A stretch of DNA of 54,573 bases. It comes from JAQIBY01 sp046546095 (GTDB taxonomy: Bacteria > Bacteroidota > Bacteroidia > Bacteroidales > ML635J-15). Below the pieces are notes generated by a model that was given only the letters and a program-made list of their open reading frames with translations, searched no databases and was not told where the DNA came from. Location: contig JBKGYK010000010.1 of assembly GCA_046546095.1 (NCBI GenBank), positions 1 through 54,573 of the forward strand. Reading direction: 5' to 3'. Below, one piece after another: positions 16,908-26,267 of the stretch (position 1 is the first letter of the stretch; every line of letters starts with the position of its first letter). The translations under genes and the position numbers were made by a program.

Positions 16908-18095
16908 GTGAAAAATCTGCAGGGAAACATACCGCGGCTGTACCTGATAAAAATCGCCAAATGGTTTATGTTGACCATGCCCATTATTGTTCTGTTTTAC
17001 CAGGAAAACGGGCTTGGAATGCGTGAAGTTTTGCTGTTACAGGCAGTATATTCTGTTGCCATTGTTGCCATGGAGATTCCTTCGGGATATGCTGCGGATA
17101 TGTGGGGCAGGAAAAACACCTTGATTGTCGGCGCCATTTTGGGAACACTGGGTTTTGTAATTTACAGTTTTTCTTTTGGATTCTGGGGGTTTCTGTTTGC
17201 TGAGCTCACCCTGGGAGTGGGTCAGAGTTTTGTATCAGGCGCAGATTCGGCCATGCTTTATGATACCCTGCTGAGTAAAAATCGAGAGAAAAAATACCTC
17301 AAATATGAAGGCCGGGTATTGTCGCTGGGAAATTTTGCAGAGACACTGGCAGCACTGCTTGGTGGATTGCTTGCCGAGGCAAGTCTGCGCTTACCCTTTC
17401 AGGTACAAATTGCTGTTGCTGCCATAGCCATTCCTGCGGCCATCACACTAAAAGAGCCCAAGAGACACAAAGACCTGCAGAAGGGCAGTATGAAAAAAAT
17501 CCTTCGCATTGTCAGACATGCTTTGTTTGACAATAAGGTTTTGCGATACAACATTGTATTTTCTTCCATAGCAGGATGCGCTACATTAACAATGGCCTGG
17601 TTTATTCAGCCCTATATGGATAAAATCCTGATGTTTTCCAAAGCTGAAATCGGGATTGCCTGGGCAGTTCTCAATCTGATTGTTGGTCTGACAAGCCTGA
17701 TAGCTTATCGCATAGAGGAAAAGCTGGGCGACATCAAAACCATCATGGGGATTATGTTGTTTGTGGGCGTTGGCTATGCTGCCATGTCGGTATTCAACAG
17801 TCTGTGGGTGATTCCCTTTGTTGTACTTTTTTATTTCACCCGTGGTGTTGCTACACCGGTTCTCAAAGATTACATCAATCGCCTTACCGACTCGGACAAG
17901 CGGGCAACGGTATTGTCAGTGAGGAATTTTATCATTCGTATTTTCTTTGCCATCACCGGTCCGTTTCTTGGCTGGTATTCCGATTTATACAGTTTGCAGG
18001 CGGCTCTTTTTCTGGCAGGTGTTATGTTTTTTGTTTTCGGGACTGGCTCTGCCATCATTTACCTGCGTTGCCACCGGGCAGACAAGGAAGAATAA
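16908..18095 (+). CDS. Major facilitator superfamily transporter
   Basis: An inner-membrane transporter of 396 residues with about twelve helices. The loop between helices 2 and 3 has the MFS signature as GYAADMWGRKN, and a matching basic loop follows helix 8. The start is set at the GTG at 16908: the upstream GTG at 16890 lies before the -7 box, and the first ATG would cut the first helix. The substrate is unknown; overall look is of a multidrug/unknown-substrate subgroup. Its 3' end overlaps a minus-strand remnant of a ClC channel gene, so the gene is convergent with decayed sequence. Confidence 0.8.
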   Translation: MKNLQGNIPRLYLIKIAKWFMLTMPIIVLFYQENGLGMREVLLLQAVYSVAIVAMEIPSGYAADMWGRKNTLIVGAILGTLGFVIYSFSFGFWGFLFAELTLGVGQSFVSGADSAMLYDTLLSKNREKKYLKYEGRVLSLGNFAETLAALLGGLLAEASLRLPFQVQIAVAAIAIPAAITLKEPKRHKDLQKGSMKKILRIVRHALFDNKVLRYNIVFSSIAGCATLTMAWFIQPYMDKILMFSKAEIGIAWAVLNLIVGLTSLIAYRIEEKLGDIKTIMGIMLFVGVGYAAMSVFNSLWVIPFVVLFYFTRGVATPVLKDYINRLTDSDKRATVLSVRNFIIRIFFAITGPFLGWYSDLYSLQAALFLAGVMFFVFGTGSAIIYLRCHRADKEE

Positions 18096-18409
18096 GCAAA
18101 TTGTCTGTTACAAAACCAATTTTCGGAGATGTCCATCAGTTGTTCTCTGTAAGCGGAGAACAGACTGGATTTTGAGATGATTCCCACGTATTTGCCATCA
18201 TCAACAACCGGAAGGTTCCATGCATCTGCTTTTCTGAATTTGTTCATTACCTCCTGCATACTATCTGTCGGTTGAATATTTTCAGGCGGGATGCGCATGA
18301 GGTTAGGCACCCAGGTATTGTGGTAATACTGTTCATCAAACATATTTTCCAGTTGAAGAAATACCAACACATATAGCACATCCCAGGAAAAACAGTCTGT
18401 TATTTGCAT
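18059..18409 (-). pseudogene. Remnant of a second ClC channel gene (C-terminal CBS domain)
   Basis: A minus-strand frame directly downstream of the intact ClC gene encodes a CBS half-domain closely like the end of that protein. ADAWNLPVVDDGKYVGIIS parallels GNFNLPVVSGKKYVGFIS, and LFSAYREQLMDISE parallels VFSNYRRLLKKFSD. Upstream of about 18360 the similarity jumps between frames (NNRLFFLG in one, LQLENMFDE in another), and the channel part is gone. This is best read as the 3' relic of a tandem ClC paralogue. Its last codons run into the 3' end of the MFS gene. Confidence 0.7.
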
Positions 18410-18462
18410 GTTGAATTCGCCAGCTAATCAAGCGTGCCACATGTTCCTTTTTGCAGGCATGA

Positions 18463-20238
18463 TTAATCGTCAGAAAACTTTTTGAGCAAACGCCGGTAAT
18501 TTGAGAAAACCTTGGCCCTTGAAATAAATCCCACATATTTTTTCCCGGAAACCACGGGCAGGTTGAAGTTCCCTGTCAATTGGAATTTTTCAGCCACCTG
18601 CTCCATATTTTCATTTATTTGCACGAGGTATGGTTTTGGAGAAATCATAATCTCCCTTACAGAGAGAGAATCGTACATTTCCGGTTTGAAAATAATATCA
18701 CGAATATCGTCCAGTACTACAATGCCTTGTAGTTCATTGTCCTGATTTAGCACAGGGAAAAGGTTTCGTTTGGATTTTGAAATCTGTTTCACTACATCAC
18801 CGAGTGTATCTTCTTCATACAATTTTTTAAAATCTGTTTCTATGAGATTTTCAATCTTCAACATTGACATGACAGCTTTGTCTTTGTGATGTGTCATCAA
18901 ATCACCACGACTGGCAAGCTGTATGGTATACACAGAATTGGCAGTGAATACCCGCACGGTCGCATATGATATTGCTGAAACAACCATCAATGGCACAAAC
19001 AATTCGTATCCCCCGGTTATTTCTGCGATGAGGAAAATGGCAGTTAATGGGGCATGAATGATACCGGCAATGGTTCCGGCCATACCCACCAGTGCAAAAT
19101 TGGTACCGGATACGTCCCATCCGAACCACCGGGTAACATAGCTGAACATAAGTCCGAGATTGGCGCCCAGAAAGAGTGATGGAGCAAAGATTCCTCCAAC
19201 CCCGCCACTATTGAATGTAACCGCAGTTGCAATCACTTTAAACAAAAGGGTGAGCAAAAATATCAGAATAATTACACCAATCTGGTCCTGATAATCAAAA
19301 TAAAAAGTATTCCTAAACATGTACTCATCGCTACCACTGAGTGCAGCATTGATGGCTTCGTACCCTTCACCGTAAAGACTTGGAAACATAAAAATCAACA
19401 GTCCCAGGACAATTCCTCCGGCCACGAGTTTCCATACCCAGGAATGAATTCTGGAAAAAACACGGCCGACATACATGTACATTTTGGTAAAGTACACAGA
19501 AAGAAAACCGGTAAATATGCCGAGTATCACGTAAAACGGAAGGTCTGAAATATTGAAGGCATCAATCAACTCCACGGGATAGAGCACATTTTGTCCCATA
19601 AAGAGGTATGATGTAACTACAGCAGAAGCCGATGCCAGCAGCAAAGGTACCAGGGATGCCATGGTAAGATCCAGCATAATTACTTCCAGAGCAAAGACAA
19701 TGGCTGCCACGGGGGCTTTAAAGATAGCGGCCATGGCACCGGTACAGGCACATCCCAGGAGAAGGACAATCTGCTTATAATTGAGATGAAATAAACGACC
19801 GATGTTGCTGCCGTATGCCGCACCCGTGGCAACTGTAGGCCCCTCCAGCCCCACAGAACCACCAAATCCTACAGTCAGTGCTGAGGTAATGATGGAAGAA
19901 TACATGTTGTGAGCTCTGATTTTTCCGTTGGTACGGCTGATGGAAAATAAAACTGTAGGAATTCCGTGACCGACCTTTCTTCGAATAAAATATCTCGCCA
20001 CTATTACAGCAAGCAGAATTCCGATGATGGGATAAAAAATAAAGAGAGGATTTTCGGTTTCGGCATAAAACCAGTCTTTTAAAAGATACTGAATATAGTG
20101 TACGGTGTTTTTTATAATTACAGCAACCAGACCTGCTGTAATGCCAACCAACACAGCAAGAACGGATATAAAAACCCTGTCGCTCACATGGCGTAATCTC
20201 CACACAAGAAACCGTTTAAGCAATCTCCGGAAATTCAT
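18463..20238 (-). CDS. ClC-family chloride channel/transporter with CBS domains
   Basis: An inner-membrane anion channel or H+/Cl- exchanger of 591 residues. Ion-path motifs: GHGIP where GSGIP is classic, GSVGLEGPT with the gating glutamate, GGVGGIFAPSLFLGA for GxFxP, and a C-terminal tyrosine region (AISYATV). A glutamate in FALEVIMLD lies near the position of the proton glutamate of exchangers, so exchange is possible. Residues from about 450 to the end form a CBS pair (FPVLNQDNELQGIVVLDD; FNLPVVSGKKYVGFIS), usually a nucleotide-sensing regulator. The ATG at 20238 is chosen because TATTTTTG (20251-20244) lies 5 nt upstream; the earlier in-frame ATG (20265) precedes that box. Confidence 0.9.
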   Translation of the reverse strand: MNFRRLLKRFLVWRLRHVSDRVFISVLAVLVGITAGLVAVIIKNTVHYIQYLLKDWFYAETENPLFIFYPIIGILLAVIVARYFIRRKVGHGIPTVLFSISRTNGKIRAHNMYSSIITSALTVGFGGSVGLEGPTVATGAAYGSNIGRLFHLNYKQIVLLLGCACTGAMAAIFKAPVAAIVFALEVIMLDLTMASLVPLLLASASAVVTSYLFMGQNVLYPVELIDAFNISDLPFYVILGIFTGFLSVYFTKMYMYVGRVFSRIHSWVWKLVAGGIVLGLLIFMFPSLYGEGYEAINAALSGSDEYMFRNTFYFDYQDQIGVIILIFLLTLLFKVIATAVTFNSGGVGGIFAPSLFLGANLGLMFSYVTRWFGWDVSGTNFALVGMAGTIAGIIHAPLTAIFLIAEITGGYELFVPLMVVSAISYATVRVFTANSVYTIQLASRGDLMTHHKDKAVMSMLKIENLIETDFKKLYEEDTLGDVVKQISKSKRNLFPVLNQDNELQGIVVLDDIRDIIFKPEMYDSLSVREIMISPKPYLVQINENMEQVAEKFQLTGNFNLPVVSGKKYVGFISRAKVFSNYRRLLKKFSDD

Positions 20239-20243
20239 ATCCG

Positions 20244-20251
20244 CAAAAATA
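20244..20251 (-). promoter_or_regulatory. -7 box of the ClC gene, nearly leaderless
   Basis: TATTTTTG on the minus strand, 5 nt before the ATG at 20238. No TTTG-like -33 box at 19 nt. Confidence 0.4.
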
Positions 20252-20470
20252 ATATTATATATCATAAAATTATTGTATATTTGGGGTTCAGGTATTATTT
20301 AAACACGGTTTAAAGAAGCCTGCCATTAATTTGGGGAGATTAATAAAAAGGGATATGTTTAATTTACAAAATAACAGGTTTTGTTATATGTGCTGTATTC
20401 ATAATTTTTTTCAGAACCAGTTTATTTTATGGAAATCTTATGATTTTCAGCATTTTTTTGTATGTTTACC

Positions 20471-21019
20471 ATGAAAAACCAGAAGCCTATGAAACCAAAA
20501 TACCTGTTACTGACCATGTGGGCAGTAATGATCTCTTTTGCATCTGCTGCTCAGACCGAAGCTTTAGAGGATTTTTCCGAAAAACAAAGGGCAAGACTGG
20601 ACAAAAGCAATGCACCCAAAACTGAGGTTCCGAATACGAATGTCCATATTGCACCACCGGCGGATTTTGATGTTCAGCCATCAATCAATGGGTTTATTCA
20701 CAAGGGATCATCTACCAGCATTCAGGTGATTGAAATCCATAATGTCTGTTGTGAAACGGTGATTAAATCGCTGAGCAAAAACTATTTCAAAGAACAGGGA
20801 TTTGAACTAATAAAATCTGAAAGGATTCGGCTACACAACGGAGATACAGGCAAGTTGTATCTGACAAAATACACAGCCGGCGAAGAAAATTACCGGCGAA
20901 TCTTCTTTTTCACAGGCATTAATAACACTGTCTGGATAAACATCAATTATCCGACAATCGTTGAGGGATTGATATATAAACCAATTGTTGCCAGTCTGAA
21001 AACCGTAAGCCGGGGATAA
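20471..21019 (+). CDS. Small secreted protein at the head of the adhesin locus
   Basis: A protein of 182 residues with a signal peptide ending SFASAAQ. I do not recognise the family. The mature part is polar, with one CC pair in EIHNVCCETVIKSL and a compact alpha/beta-looking region (LYLTKYTAGEENYRRIFFFTG, TVWININYPTIVEGL). It has no sorting domain, lipobox or membrane helix, so a soluble periplasmic protein is likely. Its stop is only 3 nt before the SprB-repeat gene, so the two are probably co-transcribed and it may help that adhesin or its export. ATGs at 20462, 20471 and 20489 are all possible starts. Confidence 0.65.
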   Translation: MKNQKPMKPKYLLLTMWAVMISFASAAQTEALEDFSEKQRARLDKSNAPKTEVPNTNVHIAPPADFDVQPSINGFIHKGSSTSIQVIEIHNVCCETVIKSLSKNYFKEQGFELIKSERIRLHNGDTGKLYLTKYTAGEENYRRIFFFTGINNTVWININYPTIVEGLIYKPIVASLKTVSRG

Positions 21020-21022
21020 ATC

Positions 21023-24000
21023 ATGAGAAGAAAATCAGCAATAAGCGTTATTTTTGTCATTTGTATGATTACCGGCTTTGCCCAGGATGACAATCAGTTG
21101 CAACATTTCATACACTATTCTGCCTACGATCAGAACATGTGGGGGCCTGACTCTTCCTATGATATTAATGTAGAGCACACCTTTTTCGATGTTAATATTG
21201 ATGAAGAGTGGGGATTTACGGAAATCACAGAAATATTTGGTCAGGAGTTTGGCGTAGGCTTTGTTACCGGTATAGATGCTTTACTATCCTCTACCTACGA
21301 AGCCCACGGCTTTAATACAGGCTCCTTTGATCTGGATTATCCGGTAAATATCACACTGGATTTCCCCATTGATGACAGTTTTGATTATGGCGGGCAAACC
21401 ACCATCAGCACCTGGTATGAAGTACAGGATGGCTGGGACCTGTCCACAACTTTTCCACCGGTAGGTGTTACAACACTGGACCTGGAATATATGATTGATC
21501 CGTATATGGATTTCATTGTCTGTGTCTTTGGTTGTGACACAACACATCTGATACCACCGAATATATCTGTACCATATAGTCTGGACACCCTTTTTCACAT
21601 TGATGCAATTTCCGATCCCAACTACTCGGTTTACCCCTGCTGGGAAGACGGAGAGTTTCAGTTTTGTCACGATTACAACGATTCCATTATCATTGAGGAC
21701 TGGTTTGACATTGGTATGACAGCCTGGGTAACACTGCCTTATGTTGAAACTGAAGATTATATTGAAGATGACACCCAGTGTCTGATTGCTTCAGGTGACA
21801 GCCTGTATATGAATGTCAATGTAGATATCATACATTTTCTGCACAGCATGGCAGGATTGATACCACCGCCTGACGGAGATAATATACAAGCAGCCCTGGA
21901 ATTCCTCAACGATACCATCGTTTATCCCATGGAAACACCACTGGGAGATATCAATGCCAATATTGCCTATGAATTGCTGGGTGCAGAATTTGATGTGTAC
22001 AATTACATGCATCAGGACATTTCGTTTTGCCCCACCATCTGGGCAAATCTTTCTTTTCCCATAGATATGGATTATGAAATTACCGATCCGGATAACGGGG
22101 ACGCGCTATACGAAACCGGCACGGAGGATACCATAGCTGTGCCCGTAGGTCATGATCTCACAATTACTTATCCCTGCCACGGGGAAGCTCCCTACGAAGA
22201 TTCCATGTACGTTGGAGTAGAATATGATATTTCTCCCACAATCACCAATCACACCTGGGACAGTTTATCATTTGTAATTTCCATAGATGCGCTCACTGTC
22301 TCCATTGAAATAGAAACCCCATTTAAACAGGCCATAGAACCTGCCACATTGCCTGGTTTTGAATTGCCGGAAATTGTATCCGGAGACACAGTCATTCTTG
22401 CATCAGCACCGGCCATTGCTTCACCAGGAGTGGAGATTGAGGAAGACAAAAACGGCGCCAAAGACATTGGTCCCTGGGAAATCGGGCCGCTATTTGAGTG
22501 GGAAATTCCCATCGGCAGTGCCGACCTGACCTGGTTTAATGAAACCTGGGAGATGGAAAACTTCATTCAGGATACGGTTTTTCCGGGCACCTATATTGTG
22601 CCATTCGACAAATCGGAGCTTAACCTGAACATGTATATCACTCAGGGCTCATATTGTTATGGTGACACAGTGGGATATATTTACGCACAGGCAACAGAAG
22701 ATCTGGCTCCCCTCACATATGAGTGGAGCACAGGAGAAGTTCACACCGGCATCATGCACAGCCTTGACTCATTGTATGCTGAACCGGGCTATTACAGTGT
22801 CACCGCGACCGATGATTACGGATGTACAACGGAAGATGATTATACCGTGGACATCAATCCACCCATCATACACTCTCTCAGCGGCACTGATATTTTGTGT
22901 CACGGTGCGCATACCGGTGTTATTACAACAGATGTATACGGAGGCACCCCTCCATATTTTTATGAATGGTCAGCAGGCAGCCAGCCCGATGGCCTTGGTG
23001 AAGACAGTGCATACAACCTGCCCGCAGGCATGCACTATGTAACCATCTCAGACTGGATGGGATGTTCGGTTATTGATTCCTTATATCTTTCCGAACCACC
23101 CACAGAGCTGGCTATGGATTATACAAGCACACCGGTGACCTGTCACAGTGACACGGACGGCGCAATATCAGTTACTCCTTATGATGGTACTCCACCCTAC
23201 AGCATTGCGTGGGATGATCCCGGTCTGGAGGGTTATCATCCTGAAAACATACCCGGTGGCATATATACTGTATCCATTACCGACAACAACGGCTGCGTGT
23301 TGTCAGAAGACATTGAAGTGGTACAGCCTGACAGTCTGGTTGTCAGCGCCACAGATTCAGACATTACCTGTAATGGTGATGCGGATGGCTGTATAACCTT
23401 GCATCCAGAGGGCGGAACTGCGCCCTATTCCTACCGCTGGTTCCACAACCTTAACCTGGATACGGATTCGCTTGGTGATTTATCTCCCGGCTTTTACATG
23501 GCCACGGTCACAGATTCCCACGGATGTGAAGATACAATCTCTGCCTACATTACCCAACCTGACACCCTTGAGCTGACAGTAAACACATCGGATGCCACTT
23601 GTCAGGGACTTCATGACGGCTGGCTTTCCATATCTCCCTCCGGCGGCACTCCACCATACACCATCGACTGGGCAGGAGAACCGGGATTGCAAAATGTGGA
23701 CTCCATTAATCATCTGTCAGCAGGCACTTATCCGGTTAGCATTACAGATTCTCATGACTGTCTCTATACTGAAAATATTGCAATTGACGAGCCTGATAAT
23801 CTCAGCATCAGTTTTACCGATACTAATAATATATCCTGTCACGGGCTTGAAGATGGTTCAGTAATTGCCCATGTAAGTGGAGGAACAGAACCTTACACTT
23901 ACACATGGTCAGATGGTACGGAATGTGAAGACAGCCTTGCCTATAACATGGATGCCGGCGTTGAATATTCTGTTTCAGTTGTAGATGCACAGGATTGTAA

Positions 24001-24994
24001 CAACCAGCACTACATTACCCTGACAGAACCACATAAGCTGGAATTGGAAAACCTGAGTACAGAACCTGTAGAATGTGGGGTAGCACCAGGTACAGGATAT
24101 GCTGAAGCAGATGGCGGCACGCCTCCGTATGAATTCATTTGGAGTAACGGAGAAACAGGTCCCGAACCGGATTCACTGCCACTCGGGGTGGTTGGTATTA
24201 CAGTAACCGATGATCATGCATGTCAGGACAGCAGCACAGTGGAAGTTTCCCGCACGGGTGATATCAACGCTACTGCAGGGATTATTGATGAAATTCTTTG
24301 TTACGGAGATTCTACAGCCACAGCTTTTGCACATCTTCCCGATGGTTTTCCACCCCTCACCTATCAATGGTATAATGAAGAGGAAACACTTATCCGTGAA
24401 GGCGACACAGTCAATCAGTTGCCGGCGGGCTGGTACAACATTTATGCACATGATGTTTATTATTGTTCGGACACAGTGCGGATAAAAATTGAAGAACCTG
24501 ACAGCATCGATCCGGGGCTGGAAATCATTTCTCCTTCCTGCTCAGCAGAATTTGATGGTGAGATCAGCAGCGATCCGGAGGGAGGTACTCCACCATACAG
24601 TTATGCATGGTCTACCGGCTCTTTTGATGATGAAATCAGCAATATCAGGGATGGTTTTCACAGCCTGACCATTACAGATTTTAACGACTGCAACAAGGTG
24701 GTTGAAATTGATGTAGAAGAAGCTGAATACTGTGTCATCATCCACAATACCATCACACCGAACGGCGATGGCAAAAATGACACATGGGTTGTGGAAAACA
24801 TCGGGGAATTCCCATATTCTGAAGTCTGGATACTGAACCGTAACGGTCAGGAGATATTTTACAGGGAAGGCTATCAAAACGACTGGGACGGAACGTACAA
24901 AGGAAAAGATTTACCTGATGGAACATATTTTTACATTCTGGACCTTGGCAACGGCAGGGATGTTAAAAAGGGACATTTGACAATTATCCGCTAA
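21023..24994 (+). CDS. SprB-repeat adhesin with T9SS type B sorting domain
   Basis: A cell-surface protein of 1323 residues. Signal peptide 1-21 (ending TGFAQ). Residues about 22-533 form a large region of no known family, rich in Asp, Tyr and Trp, mentioning no catalytic motif. Residues 534-1237 are nine SprB-like modules of about 75-80 residues (pattern: x-C-x-G-x-x-D-G, GGTPPYxYxW, AGxYxVTVTDxxGC). Residues 1238-1323 are a gliding-motility-type (type B) sorting domain beginning VIIHNTITPNGDGKND and ending HLTIIR. By family it is exported by the T9SS together with an SprF-like partner; that partner's gene overlaps its stop by one base. It may serve adhesion or gliding; sequence does not decide. 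Confidence 0.85.
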   Translation: MRRKSAISVIFVICMITGFAQDDNQLQHFIHYSAYDQNMWGPDSSYDINVEHTFFDVNIDEEWGFTEITEIFGQEFGVGFVTGIDALLSSTYEAHGFNTGSFDLDYPVNITLDFPIDDSFDYGGQTTISTWYEVQDGWDLSTTFPPVGVTTLDLEYMIDPYMDFIVCVFGCDTTHLIPPNISVPYSLDTLFHIDAISDPNYSVYPCWEDGEFQFCHDYNDSIIIEDWFDIGMTAWVTLPYVETEDYIEDDTQCLIASGDSLYMNVNVDIIHFLHSMAGLIPPPDGDNIQAALEFLNDTIVYPMETPLGDINANIAYELLGAEFDVYNYMHQDISFCPTIWANLSFPIDMDYEITDPDNGDALYETGTEDTIAVPVGHDLTITYPCHGEAPYEDSMYVGVEYDISPTITNHTWDSLSFVISIDALTVSIEIETPFKQAIEPATLPGFELPEIVSGDTVILASAPAIASPGVEIEEDKNGAKDIGPWEIGPLFEWEIPIGSADLTWFNETWEMENFIQDTVFPGTYIVPFDKSELNLNMYITQGSYCYGDTVGYIYAQATEDLAPLTYEWSTGEVHTGIMHSLDSLYAEPGYYSVTATDDYGCTTEDDYTVDINPPIIHSLSGTDILCHGAHTGVITTDVYGGTPPYFYEWSAGSQPDGLGEDSAYNLPAGMHYVTISDWMGCSVIDSLYLSEPPTELAMDYTSTPVTCHSDTDGAISVTPYDGTPPYSIAWDDPGLEGYHPENIPGGIYTVSITDNNGCVLSEDIEVVQPDSLVVSATDSDITCNGDADGCITLHPEGGTAPYSYRWFHNLNLDTDSLGDLSPGFYMATVTDSHGCEDTISAYITQPDTLELTVNTSDATCQGLHDGWLSISPSGGTPPYTIDWAGEPGLQNVDSINHLSAGTYPVSITDSHDCLYTENIAIDEPDNLSISFTDTNNISCHGLEDGSVIAHVSGGTEPYTYTWSDGTECEDSLAYNMDAGVEYSVSVVDAQDCNNQHYITLTEPHKLELENLSTEPVECGVAPGTGYAEADGGTPPYEFIWSNGETGPEPDSLPLGVVGITVTDDHACQDSSTVEVSRTGDINATAGIIDEILCYGDSTATAFAHLPDGFPPLTYQWYNEEETLIREGDTVNQLPAGWYNIYAHDVYYCSDTVRIKIEEPDSIDPGLEIISPSCSAEFDGEISSDPEGGTPPYSYAWSTGSFDDEISNIRDGFHSLTITDFNDCNKVVEIDVEEAEYCVIIHNTITPNGDGKNDTWVVENIGEFPYSEVWILNRNGQEIFYREGYQNDWDGTYKGKDLPDGTYFYILDLGNGRDVKKGHLTIIR
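22622..24733 (+). repeat. Nine SprB-like modules
   Basis: Nine tandem modules, each with an early cysteine near the G-D-G turn and most with a second in the VTD-xx-GC turn. Lengths vary by several residues, unlike the first array of the giant protein downstream. Confidence 0.8.
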
Positions 24995-25923
24995 TGATGA
25001 AAAACTTATATGCCATACTGTTTTTATTGATTTTTGGGCTGATGAATTCAGACCTGAAGGCACAACAGATCCCTCAATTCAGACATGCTGTATTCGGCCA
25101 GTATTACAGCAACCCTGCTTATGCTTTTGATAACTACAAGCCTGATATCATGTTAAATCACAGAAGCCAGTGGGTAGGGTTTGAGGGAGCTCCCACCACG
25201 TCAAGCCTTTCTGGCACTTACCGTTTTATGGATGATATGGCAGCCGGCCTTACGGTTTCCAATGACCTTATCGGGGCCACCAGGAATCTGCTTTTCAATC
25301 TGTCCTATGCCTACCAACTTGAGATCAACAGGGAATGGCGAATGAGTTTTGGTATTGCCTGGTCCATCATGCAGGCTCAGCTGGACGGGTCAATGATGGA
25401 TTTGTACGACGAAGATGATGAACTGGTGTCAGCCAGTCTGTCAGGAAAAAGCTGGAAACCGGATGCCAATGCCGGGATTATGCTGAATAATTCAAGTCTG
25501 TATGCCGGACTCTCAGCCATGCAGTTATTTGAATCAAAATTCAGGTTATATGCCGAAAATTCAGGCAGCATACATGCAAAAAGGCATTACTTTTTCACCG
25601 GAGGCGGACATTTCAAAGCCGGCAGACAAGCCATGATTCACGCAAGCATTCTAACGGAATTTGCATCCGGAGGACCGCTGCGCTTTGACCTTACAGGCAT
25701 ACTGGAATACAACGACGCAATGCTGGCAGGCCTCACTTACAGTTTGGGTGATGCCATTGTCCTCAATGTCGGTTATCAATATAAGGAATTCCTTTTTCTT
25801 TATTCCTATGATATTGTGACAAGTCGCATGATGAGTGCTTCAAGCGGCGCCCACGAAATCACACTTGCTTACTTTCTCAGCAGAGGACAAAAAAAATCCA
25901 ACAATTATAAACCCATGTTTTAA
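24994..25923 (+). CDS. PorP/SprF-family T9SS outer-membrane protein (copy 1)
   Basis: A protein of 309 residues with a signal peptide (ending DLKAQQ) and the PorP/SprF barrel. The conserved start IPQFRHAVFGQYYSNPAYA, the RSQWVGFEGAP segment and repeated barrel strands are clear. In gliding Flavobacteriia, SprF is needed to secrete or attach the type B adhesin SprB, and PorP-like proteins anchor to the PorKN ring by analogy. Here the ATG overlaps the stop of the adhesin gene (TAATG), so the two are translationally coupled, making this the dedicated partner of the 1323-residue protein. Confidence 0.9.
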   Translation: MMKNLYAILFLLIFGLMNSDLKAQQIPQFRHAVFGQYYSNPAYAFDNYKPDIMLNHRSQWVGFEGAPTTSSLSGTYRFMDDMAAGLTVSNDLIGATRNLLFNLSYAYQLEINREWRMSFGIAWSIMQAQLDGSMMDLYDEDDELVSASLSGKSWKPDANAGIMLNNSSLYAGLSAMQLFESKFRLYAENSGSIHAKRHYFFTGGGHFKAGRQAMIHASILTEFASGGPLRFDLTGILEYNDAMLAGLTYSLGDAIVLNVGYQYKEFLFLYSYDIVTSRMMSASSGAHEITLAYFLSRGQKKSNNYKPMF

Positions 25924-26267
25924 TTGCCAGACATCTCTGTAATGAAAACAATTGAGAAATCCAGGAAGAAGCTCTTCATGATTGAGAAAAAATTATTTTC
26001 AAAAAACTATGCTTTTTTTTACGAATATTGTCCCATGTAAAGTATCATAATCAGTAGATATATCATCAAATAAGACCTATACTTTATCACTGATTTTCTT
26101 AACATTACCTTTTTTTCAGACACAAAACAAAACAGGAACTTTGAATAATTAAACCATAGTCATTCTTTTTAGCAACTTTTCATATTTTTTTTCGTCTAAC
26201 AAAAAAGGAGAAGAATATTTGGTTTTCCCATCAGTAAAGGCTAATTTGCAAAACAAAGAGGGTGTAA
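25924..26267. other. AT-rich leader region before the giant gene
   Basis: A 344-nt AT-rich spacer with no gene. It contains homopolymer A/T tracts and, near its end, the likely promoter of the giant adhesin gene. No terminator hairpin was seen after the preceding PorP/SprF gene. Confidence 0.5.
26218..26248 (+). promoter_or_regulatory. Possible promoter of the giant adhesin gene
   Basis: TTTG (26218-26221), 20-nt spacer, TAATTTG (26242-26248), a one-base-short version of TAnnTTTG, about 20 nt before the ATG at 26268. A purine-rich AAAGAGGG precedes the start codon. Confidence 0.4.
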
